Source: an uncultured Anaerolineae bacterium
Lineage (GTDB): Bacteria; Chloroflexota; Anaerolineae; Aggregatilineales; Phototrophicaceae
NCBI GenBank assembly: GCA_937922795.1
Contig: CALAJK010000059.1
Span: forward strand, 1 to 39,574
Direction of reading: 5' to 3'
Length of the DNA stretch: 39,574 nucleotides
Shown here: positions 33,356-39,574 of the stretch, piece by piece
Numbering within the stretch: the first letter of the stretch is position 1
Layout of the letters: every line of letters starts with the position of its first letter
Translations under genes and position numbers: made by a program
Notes under the pieces: generated by a model
Database searches by the model: none
Told to the model about the DNA's origin: nothing
The model's input: the letters and a program-made list of their open reading frames with translations, nothing else

Positions 33356-34555
33356 TCAGACGGCCGCCTGCCGCGCCCACAGCCGGTCGAGATAGCCGCC
33401 GACGATGTGCGTCATCGTCTCAACCTCGACTAAAAACGAGTCGTGGCCAAATGACGCCTCCACGTGATGATGTTCGACTTCGCGCTTTTGTGCCTCCAAA
33501 GCGTGCACCAGCTCCCGTGCCTGAGCCTCGGTGTACAGCCAGTCGCTGGAGATGCTGACCACCAGGAACGGCGACCGCGTCCGCGCCACCGCCGCCGCCA
33601 GCGAGCCGTAGCCGTCGGCGGCGTCATAGTAATCGAGCGCCTTGGTGATGTACAGGTAGCTGTTGGCGTCGAAGCGTTCGACGAACTTCTGCCCCTGGTG
33701 CTTGAGATAGCTTTCGACGGCGAAATCCACGTCGAAGTTGTACTTCAAACGACCATGCTGCGCCCGCCGCCCGAACTTCTGCTCCAGCGACGTCTCGCTC
33801 ATGTACGTCACGTGGCCGACCATGCGCGCCACCGCCAGGCCGCGCTCTGGGCGCGGGCCGTCGTAGTAGTCGCCGCCGTTCCAGTTCGGGTCGGCATAGA
33901 TCGCCTGGCGGCCGATCTCGTTGAAGGCGATGTTCTGGGCTGACGAGCGCGGCGTGCTGGCGATGAACAGGCAGGCGCCGACGCGCTCCGGGTAGTCAAT
34001 GGCCCACTGGAGCGCCTGCATCCCGCCCATGCTGCCGCCGCCGACCGCGAACAGCCGCTCAATCCCCAGGTAGTCCAACAAGTGGCGCTGCGCCGCCACC
34101 ATGTCCTGCACCGTCACGAACGGGAAGCGCAGCCCATAGCGCCGTCCATCAGGCGCCAGCGACGACGGCCCGGTGCTGCCCTGGCAGCCGCCAATCACAT
34201 TCGAGCAGATGACGCAAAAGCGGTTGGTGTCGAACATCTTGCCTGGACCAACCGCGTCATCCCACCAGCCCGGCTTCTCGTTTGGGTCAGCCGTGTGATA
34301 CCCGGCCACATGGGCGTCGCCGGACAGCGCATGACAGATGAGGATGGCGTTGGAGCGATCGGCGTTCAGCCGGCCGTAGGTCTCGTAGGCCAGCGTGAAA
34401 CGCTCCAACCGCCCGCCGCCCCGCAGGTGCAGCGGCATCTCGAAGTGCGCGTACTGCCGCCGGACGATGCCAACCGAACCCGGCTGATGCCGGCGGTAGA
34501 GGCTGGGATGAGCCTGGCGTATGGGTGTCGTCCTATTGTTGTGCACAGCCAGCAT
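33356..34555 (-). CDS. metX: Homoserine O-acyltransferase MetX
   Basis: Encodes 399 residues. AGGAGG lies 7 nt before ATG 34555. The alpha/beta-hydrolase fold carries the triad S175 in VGGGSMGGMQ, D338 in SISSDWLYT and H371 in SFGHDSFL. The segments HALSGDAHVAG, GWWDDAVGPGK and NVIGGCQGSTGP are signatures of MetX. The enzyme activates homoserine as O-acetyl- or O-succinylhomoserine, the substrate of MetY next door. Acetyl versus succinyl cannot be decided from these motifs alone. It follows metY by 70 bp, with a strong hairpin in the gap. Confidence 0.96.
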   Translation of the reverse strand: MLAVHNNRTTPIRQAHPSLYRRHQPGSVGIVRRQYAHFEMPLHLRGGGRLERFTLAYETYGRLNADRSNAILICHALSGDAHVAGYHTADPNEKPGWWDDAVGPGKMFDTNRFCVICSNVIGGCQGSTGPSSLAPDGRRYGLRFPFVTVQDMVAAQRHLLDYLGIERLFAVGGGSMGGMQALQWAIDYPERVGACLFIASTPRSSAQNIAFNEIGRQAIYADPNWNGGDYYDGPRPERGLAVARMVGHVTYMSETSLEQKFGRRAQHGRLKYNFDVDFAVESYLKHQGQKFVERFDANSYLYITKALDYYDAADGYGSLAAAVARTRSPFLVVSISSDWLYTEAQARELVHALEAQKREVEHHHVEASFGHDSFLVEVETMTHIVGGYLDRLWARQAAV

Positions 34556-34578
34556 AGCGCGCCTCCTGGCGTTGGATA

Positions 34579-34617
34579 GGCCGCAGCCCCGGCGGATTGT
34601 GCCAGCGGGCTGCGGCC
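34579..34617 (-). repeat. Strong hairpin between metY and metX
   Basis: GGCCGCAGCCC (34579-34589) and GGGCTGCGGCC (34607-34617) are a perfect 11-bp inverted repeat with a 17-nt loop. It begins 9 bp before metX and 9 bp before... the metY stop on the other side, filling the metY-metX gap. No U-tract follows, so it is more likely to set mRNA stability or relative expression within the operon than to terminate it. Confidence 0.75.
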
Positions 34618-34625
34618 GATGACTT

Positions 34626-35963
<1,338 letters not shown>

Positions 35964-36014
35964 CTAAATTTTGCTTGTGCTTATCCTCAACTACGATCGT
36001 CGTTCCCCACAACC

Positions 36015-36083
36015 CGGCTGCTAGCCGCCGGCGGTCAGCCGCCGTCGCCTGGACGGCCGCTGAGCGCTGAGGGCTAACGGCTA
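36015..36083. repeat. Degenerate GCTnAGC-type low-complexity stretch upstream of metY
   Basis: Between the JAMM stop and metY, units such as GGCTGCTAGCCGCC, GGTCAGCCGCC, GCTGAGCGCTGAG and GGCTAACGGCTAG follow each other. They are variants of one GC(T/C)nAGC theme and can fold in several ways. It extends into the last codon of the JAMM gene. It may be a slipped-strand repeat or a structured spacer in the operon mRNA. Confidence 0.4.
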
Positions 36084-36506
36084 GGCCACCGTCAGCGGCT
36101 CCTCGTCAAACTGGGTGCGGTCGGGCCGCAGCCGCCAGGCGCGCATCCCGGCCTGCTGACCGTTCGTCACCTCGGCGATGAGGTAGCTGAAATGGGGCAG
36201 GGCATGGTCGCGGTCGAACGCCGACGGGACTGCCGGCGAGTCCGGGTGGCTGTGGTAGTAGCCCACCAGCGCCAGCCCACGCGCGTCGGCTTCGTCCTCT
36301 AGGCGCGCCCAGTCGGCGGGCGTCATGGCGTAGCGGTGATGCTGCTCTTCCGGCGCGAATACGTTAGCGACGGCTGTCACCTCCACAATCTCAACCGTGT
36401 CACCATCTTGTCGTCCCAGCAGGAAGCCGCCGCCTTCGTTAGGATAGGCCGCTTCCAAGTGGCGGAAGATTGCGGCTTGCAAGTCACGGCGGATGATGAT
36501 ATTCAC
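36081..36506 (-). CDS. JAMM/Mov34-family metalloprotease (Mec+/HcyD-like)
   Basis: Encodes 141 residues from GTG 36506, with AGGAGAG about 4 nt upstream; the longer frame from a TTG at 36542 overlaps the terminator U-tract. The JAMM signature is complete: E24 in PNEGGGFLLG, then H85-x-H87-x7-S95-x2-D98 in HSHPDSPAVPSAFD. Bacterial members of this group (Mec+ of mycobacteria, HcyD of Wolinella, QbsD) remove residues after the Gly-Gly of sulfur carriers, or cut a product amino acid from them. Here the carrier at 32920 has an 11-residue extension, so trimming is the expected role. It is the first structural gene after the attenuator and is followed by metY at 129 bp. Confidence 0.92.
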   Translation of the reverse strand: MNIIIRRDLQAAIFRHLEAAYPNEGGGFLLGRQDGDTVEIVEVTAVANVFAPEEQHHRYAMTPADWARLEDEADARGLALVGYYHSHPDSPAVPSAFDRDHALPHFSYLIAEVTNGQQAGMRAWRLRPDRTQFDEEPLTVA

Positions 36507-36535
36507 TGCGCTCTCCTGACTGCTGACCACCGGCG

Positions 36536-36570
36536 TAAACAAAACGAGCTAACCAGGACGGTCAGCTCGT
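36536..36570 (-). terminator. Intrinsic terminator inside the sulfur-operon leader
   Basis: On the minus strand, 11 bases (36570-36560) pair with 36554-36544 around the 5-nt loop GUCCU. All pairs are Watson-Crick except one G-U. The run UUUUGUUU follows at once (36544-36537). This is a textbook rho-independent terminator, placed between the leader peptide stop (36598) and the JAMM gene start (36506). Its position means that operon expression needs read-through, so it is an attenuator. Confidence 0.85.
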
Positions 36571-36597
36571 AGGGCTTGCGGGTTACGCGGCGGTGTT

Positions 36598-36711
36598 CTA
36601 AAACCGCTCCGGCGTCACGCGTCCTGGGAATCGGCCAAGGCCATGCATACACATGCACATACAGGGCATGACCTCAACGAACGGGACGGGGGACGCGTTT
36701 GTTATGCTCAT
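36598..36711 (-). CDS. Cys/Met-run leader peptide of the sulfur operon
   Basis: A 37-codon ORF starts at ATG 36709-36711 and ends at TAG 36598-36600. It contains the run PCMCMCMHG (residues 16-24), with three Cys and three Met codons alternating directly after another Met-Pro. Seven bases separate the ATG from the -10 TACGCT, so the mRNA probably starts at or next to the AUG and is leaderless. A terminator follows 28 nt after the stop. The coding run of the two sulfur amino acids made by the downstream operon is strong evidence for a regulatory leader. CCAGGACG, covering codons 29-31, is complementary to CGUCCUGG at the terminator loop (36560-36553). The frame also opens further upstream (to 36828), but transcription would start too late for that. 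Confidence 0.75.
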   Translation of the reverse strand: MSITNASPVPFVEVMPCMCMCMHGLGRFPGRVTPERF

Positions 36712-36718
36712 GGCCGCT

Positions 36719-36747
36719 AGCGTAACATGGCTTGCGGCAGATTGCAA
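36719..36747 (-). promoter_or_regulatory. Promoter of the sulfur operon
   Basis: On the minus strand, -35 TTGCAA (36742-36747) and -10 TACGCT (36719-36724) are 17 nt apart, with the extension TGT just before the -10 (36725-36727). It points to transcription from about 36711, the A of the leader ATG. The extended -10 resembles TGTTACAAT upstream of leuS. Confidence 0.65.
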
Positions 36748-36848
36748 GAGGTCAGCGGGGTAAATTTTCGAAATCATCCCGCAACGTCTGGCGCAGCGCC
36801 CGCGTATAGTAGGGATAGCAGCATCCATCTGGCCGCAGGAGGCGCGCG

Positions 36849-37541
36849 ATGATCCCGATCAAAACCCTTCAGCCGGTCCGCATCAAGGCCTATGTGACCT
36901 ACGGCCTGATCCTGGTCAACGGGCTGGTTTTCCTGTGGCAGCTCACGCTGTCACCGCGCCAACTCTACGAAACTTACTACGCGCTGGCGGTCGTGCCGTG
37001 CGAGCTGAGCCGCAGCTTGTTCGCGCCGGAGACGCTGCTCGATCTGGTGCGCAGCCTATTCCTGCACGGAAGCTGGGTGCATCTGGTCGGCAATATGACG
37101 TATCTATGGATCTTCGGGCGCAATGTAGAGGAATACTACGGCCACCGGCGCTTCTTCGTCCTGTACCTGGTCGCTGGCGCGCTGGCGGCGCTGACCGAAA
37201 AGGCCGTCAATGCGGCGCTGTGCGCCCCGATGATCGGCGCCAGCGGGGCCATCGCCGGCGTGCTGGGCAGCTACCTACTGCTGTATCCGGGGTCGCGGGT
37301 GCGGGTGATGATCATCTTCTTCCGCTTCTTCCCGCGCTTCTACAACGTTCAGGCGCTGGTGGTGCTGGGCTTCTGGTTCATCATCCAGTTGTTCAACGGC
37401 CTAGCCAGCCTGGGCGCTGACACGCTCGGCGGCGGGGTGGCCTTCTTCGCCCACATCGGCGGTTTCTTGGCTGGGGCGCTCATCACCTTCGTCTACCTGA
37501 TGTTCAACCCGCCCCCCGACCGTGACGTATACGTTAACTGA
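36849..37541 (+). CDS. Rhomboid-family intramembrane serine protease
   Basis: Encodes 230 residues; AGGAGG lies 8 nt before ATG 36849. Six membrane helices are visible. The catalytic dyad is S132 in GASGAIAG (TM4) and H202 in FFAHIGGFLAGA (TM6). Oxyanion-region residues are H78 and N82 in WVHLVGNMTYLWIFGRNVE. Rhomboids cut substrate proteins within the membrane; no substrate is evident. It is transcribed divergently from the sulfur operon, and TATAGT (36805-36810) is a possible -10 of its own. No functional link to the sulfur genes is apparent. Confidence 0.94.
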   Translation: MIPIKTLQPVRIKAYVTYGLILVNGLVFLWQLTLSPRQLYETYYALAVVPCELSRSLFAPETLLDLVRSLFLHGSWVHLVGNMTYLWIFGRNVEEYYGHRRFFVLYLVAGALAALTEKAVNAALCAPMIGASGAIAGVLGSYLLLYPGSRVRVMIIFFRFFPRFYNVQALVVLGFWFIIQLFNGLASLGADTLGGGVAFFAHIGGFLAGALITFVYLMFNPPPDRDVYVN

Positions 37542-37566
37542 CGTCCGGTCTAAGTCATGCTACAAT
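37538..37566 (+). promoter_or_regulatory. Promoter of the HEAT-repeat gene
   Basis: CTGACG (37538-37543) is a fair -35 and TACAAT (37561-37566) a good -10, spaced by 17 nt, with extension TGC (37558-37560). The -35 overlaps the stop codon region of the rhomboid gene. Confidence 0.65.
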
Positions 37567-37608
37567 GCCCTTATCAACCACTGGATTGTTCGCGAAAGAA
37601 TACCGACC

Positions 37609-37872
37609 GTGACCTCTCCTGATGACACGATCTGGCGCATGCAGACCAACGCCGATGTGCGCGGCCTAGTCGAGAAGCTGCAGCACGCCGACGCGACCGT
37701 CCGGCGGCGCGCGGTGATGGCGCTGCGGATGCTGCACGCCGCTGGGGCGATCCCGGCGCTGCAGGCGCTGCTATCACGCGAGCCAGACCCGACCGTCCGG
37801 CAGGCGATTCTGGTGACGCTCGACGACTTTTTCGAGCAAGAGCTGGACGACGAAGGCGATCCGGCAACCTGA
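37609..37872 (+). CDS. Small HEAT-repeat protein
   Basis: Encodes 87 residues from GTG 37609, 42 nt after the -10 of a good promoter; ATG 37639 is an alternative start. The body is a HEAT/armadillo-like helical pair: DVRGLVEKLQHADATVRRRAVMALRMLHAAGAIPALQALLSREPDPTVRQAILVTLDDF, with the Asp-x-x-Val-Arg turns that mark HEAT repeats of the PBS-lyase type. The tail is acidic (EQELDDEGD). Such proteins bind other proteins. Partner unknown. It sits between the rhomboid and leuS genes with its own promoter. Confidence 0.75.
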   Translation: MTSPDDTIWRMQTNADVRGLVEKLQHADATVRRRAVMALRMLHAAGAIPALQALLSREPDPTVRQAILVTLDDFFEQELDDEGDPAT

Positions 37873-37892
37873 TTCCCGCTGACCGGCGAGGG

Positions 37893-37922
37893 TTGATTCG
37901 CCTGCGCACTTTGTGCTACAAT
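37893..37922 (+). promoter_or_regulatory. Upstream promoter P1 before leuS
   Basis: TTGATT (37893-37898) and TACAAT (37917-37922) are 18 nt apart, with extension TGC at 37914-37916. The 10-bp palindrome ATGCGCGCAT (37921-37930) overlaps the start site and could be an operator. Confidence 0.7.
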
Positions 37923-38080
37923 GCGCGCATCATCACAGCGACAGGATGCCGTTTCATGATCGTCATTCGCGTTTCCGGGGTCGAGGCGCCCCGCTCTTCT
38001 CTTATGCAGCCGGCATAAGCCGCGCTCCCCCGCTGCGGGCATCCTGCTCACCGTTTCAACTCAACGCCAACCGTAAAGTC

Positions 38081-38089
38081 TGTTACAAT
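38081..38089 (+). promoter_or_regulatory. Downstream promoter P2 before leuS
   Basis: TGT-TACAAT at 38081-38089 is an extended -10. No clear -35 is found at 16-18 nt. The start would be near 38096, giving a leader of about 75 nt before the leuS ATG. Confidence 0.55.
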
Positions 38090-38171
38090 CGAGCCTGTTT
38101 GGGGTTCGACCCATGTGCTGTCCCTGGTGCTCAGCCAATTGCAAACTGGAACACGTGACAGAGAGATGACC

Positions 38172-39574
38172 ATGACCGACACATACAACCCGCAAGCCAT
38201 TGAAACCAAGTGGCAGCAGCGCTGGGAGGCCGACCGGCTGTACCGCTCCCAGGTGGACTGGAGCCGCCCCAAGCACTACGCGCTGACCATGCTGCCCTAT
38301 CCCAGCGGCGATTTGCACATCGGCCACTGGTTCGCTATGACGCCGTCCGACGCCCGCGCCCGCTATATGCGGATGAAGGGCTACAACGTGCTGTTCCCGA
38401 TGGGCTTCGACGCCTTCGGCCTGCCCGCCGAAAACGCCGCCATCCAGCGCAACATCCACCCCAAGACCTGGACCTATGCCAACATCGAGAACATGCGCCG
38501 CCAGCTGCGCAGCATGGGCGCGATGTTCGACTGGGAGCGCGAGGCGGTGAGCTGCGACCCGTCGTACTATCACTGGACAGAGTGGTTCTTCAAGAAGTTC
38601 TATGAGCACGGCCTGGCCTACCGCGGCGAGGCGCTGGTCAACTGGTCAGAAGCGCTGCAAACTGTGCTGGCCAACGAACAGGTGATCGACGGCAAAGACG
38701 AGCGCACCGGCCAGCCGGTGGTGCAGAAGCTGATGACCCAATGGTTTTTCGCCATCACCCGCTACGCCGACGAGCTGCTGAACTTCGATCACCTGGACTG
38801 GCCGGAACCGGTGCGCGTGATGCAGACCAACTGGATCGGCCGCAGCGAGGGCGCGCGTGTCACCTTCACCACCGAGGCGGGCGATCCCATCGAGATCTAC
38901 ACCACCCGCCCGGACACGCTGTGGGGCGCGACGTTCATGGTGCTGGCACCCGAACATCCGCTGGTGGAGAAGATCACGACCGACGCCCAACGCCCGGCCG
39001 TGACAGCCTATGTGGAACAGGCCGCCCGCGCCACCGAGATCGAGCGCACCGCCGAAGGCCGCGAGAAGACCGGCGTATTCACCGGCGCATATGCCATCAA
39101 CCCAGTCAACGGCGAGCGCATCCCGATCTGGATCGCCGACTACGTGATGATCACCTATGGCAGCGGCGCCATCATGGCCGTGCCCGCCCACGACGAGCGC
39201 GACTTCGCCTTCGCCCGCAAATTCGGGCTGGAGGTGCGGCCGGTCATCCAGCCAGAGGGGACGGTCTTCGACGGCGCGACCATGCCTGAAGCCTATGTGG
39301 GTCCCGGCCTGATGATCAACAGCGGCGCCTTCAACGGCACCCTGTCCAACGGCGACAAAGGCCGCAAGAACCCAGCCATCAGCGCCGTGATTGACTGGCT
39401 GGAAGCGCGCGGCGTAGGCCGCGAGGCCGTCAACTACCGCCTGCGCGACTGGCTGATCAGCCGCCAGCGCTATTGGGGCGCGCCCATCCCGTTGCTCTAC
39501 ACCCAGGACGGCGGCATCGAAGCCGTGCCGGACGACCAACTGCCGGTGCTGCTGCCCGACGATGTGGACTTCCT
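38172..39574 (+). CDS. leuS: Leucyl-tRNA synthetase (partial, cut by right edge)
   Basis: The first 467 codons are present; the gene runs off the window, so the KMSKS and anticodon-binding parts are missing. Start is ATG 38172 (ATG 38166 is in frame and possible), behind AGAGAG. The HIGH motif is at 49-52 in [13 protein letters not shown]. The CP1 editing domain has [10 protein letters not shown] (244-253) and [13 protein letters not shown] with the editing Asp near 344. The enzyme charges tRNA-Leu. One oddity: in the ZN-1 insertion, the segment [24 protein letters not shown] lacks the usual Cys pairs (NWCPxC and a later CxxH/C), so it should not bind zinc there. Otherwise typical bacterial LeuRS. 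Confidence 0.95.
   Translation, partial: MTDTYNPQAIETKWQQRWEADRLYRSQVDWSRPKHYALTMLPYPSGDLHIGHWFAMTPSDARARYMRMKGYNVLFPMGFDAFGLPAENAAIQRNIHPKTWTYANIENMRRQLRSMGAMFDWEREAVSCDPSYYHWTEWFFKKFYEHGLAYRGEALVNWSEALQTVLANEQVIDGKDERTGQPVVQKLMTQWFFAITRYADELLNFDHLDWPEPVRVMQTNWIGRSEGARVTFTTEAGDPIEIYTTRPDTLWGATFMVLAPEHPLVEKITTDAQRPAVTAYVEQAARATEIERTAEGREKTGVFTGAYAINPVNGERIPIWIADYVMITYGSGAIMAVPAHDERDFAFARKFGLEVRPVIQPEGTVFDGATMPEAYVGPGLMINSGAFNGTLSNGDKGRKNPAISAVIDWLEARGVGREAVNYRLRDWLISRQRYWGAPIPLLYTQDGGIEAVPDDQLPVLLPDDVDF

Larger units (their letters stand above)
37873..38171 (+). other. leuS upstream region with two promoters and hairpins
   Basis: About 300 bp without a gene. Two promoters point right (37893-37922 and 38081-38089). 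The first is followed by a palindrome at the start site (37921-37930), a GC hairpin CGGGG (37976-37980)/CCCCG (37989-37993) then pyrimidine-rich CTCTTCTCTT, and a perfect 7-bp hairpin CTTATGC (38001-38007)/GCATAAG (38013-38019). This could be a short RNA of about 75 nt that ends before the second promoter, or a regulated leader. I looked for a T-box (specifier loop and the conserved antiterminator) and did not find one. Confidence 0.45.

Noticed and set aside
36712-36828. Upstream extension of the leader peptide to 36828
   Set aside because: The promoter at 36719-36747 places transcription start at about 36711, after those codons.
38098-38125. T-arm-like GGGGTTCGACCC suggesting a tRNA before leuS
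   Set aside because: No acceptor, D or anticodon arm can be built around it; the stem is only 3-4 bp.
37923-38171. T-box riboswitch for leuS
   Set aside because: No conserved antiterminator core or specifier loop is found in the leader.

Overview
The window is GC-rich bacterial DNA and most resembles Chloroflexota (Anaerolineae-like). This is inferred from gene style, not from a marker-gene search: lipoproteins with Pro/Thr linkers carrying SH3, LysM, PPC and CARDB-type modules, many GT-C and GT4 glycosyltransferases, and a protein-thiocarboxylate sulfur operon. There is no rRNA, tRNA or CRISPR array. One gene at each end is cut by the window edge: a transposase-like N-terminus on the left and leuS on the right.

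Layout. 1-96 (-): start of a probable transposase. 368-4694 (+): beta-propeller secreted protein, then an OmpR-type response regulator and HAMP histidine kinase that overlap by ATGA. 4726-6860: PPC-domain protein (-), SH3 lipoprotein (+) and a DUF4013-like membrane protein (-). 7135-17723 (+): envelope/carbohydrate run with a LysM-glycosidase, two GT4 enzymes, a Sensor-like membrane protein, a GNAT, an unknown protein, a GT-C enzyme, a renalase-like FAD enzyme, a lipoprotein and a PfkB kinase. 17822-19315 (+): a CpaF/TadA ATPase with no pilus partner beside it. 19339-24255: aldo/keto reductase (-), single receiver (+), two paralogous membrane proteins (-) and a GT-C-like protein (+). 24260-27187 (-): rsmA, a HAD phosphatase, the tail of a decayed GNAT gene and a modular lipoprotein. 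27346-30651: GAF protein (+), zinc-ribbon protein (-) and PAS histidine kinase (+). 30689-36711 (-): sulfur operon. 36849-39574 (+): rhomboid protease, HEAT protein and leuS.

The most interesting part is 30689-36747. Seven minus-strand genes in transcription order are a JAMM protease, metY, metX, a MoaD/ThiS-type sulfur carrier, DUF4395, a membrane thioredoxin and a MoeB-rhodanese fusion. The carrier has 11 residues after its Gly-Gly, so a protease must trim it before adenylation, and the JAMM gene of the operon is the natural candidate. This is the layout expected for thiocarboxylate-dependent homocysteine synthesis, related to HcyS/HcyD/HcyF of Wolinella and CysO/Mec+ of mycobacteria.

Upstream of the JAMM gene is what looks like an undescribed attenuator. 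A promoter (TTGCAA-17-TACGCT) has its likely start at the AUG of a 37-codon leader ORF containing the run Cys-Met-Cys-Met-Cys-Met. An 11-bp intrinsic terminator with a U-rich tail follows. This would let Cys or Met supply set expression of the whole sulfur operon. Other points of note are a recurring extended -10 (TGN-TACAAT), a GNAT remnant that no ORF caller would list, a LeuRS lacking the zinc-site cysteines, and several strong inverted repeats.
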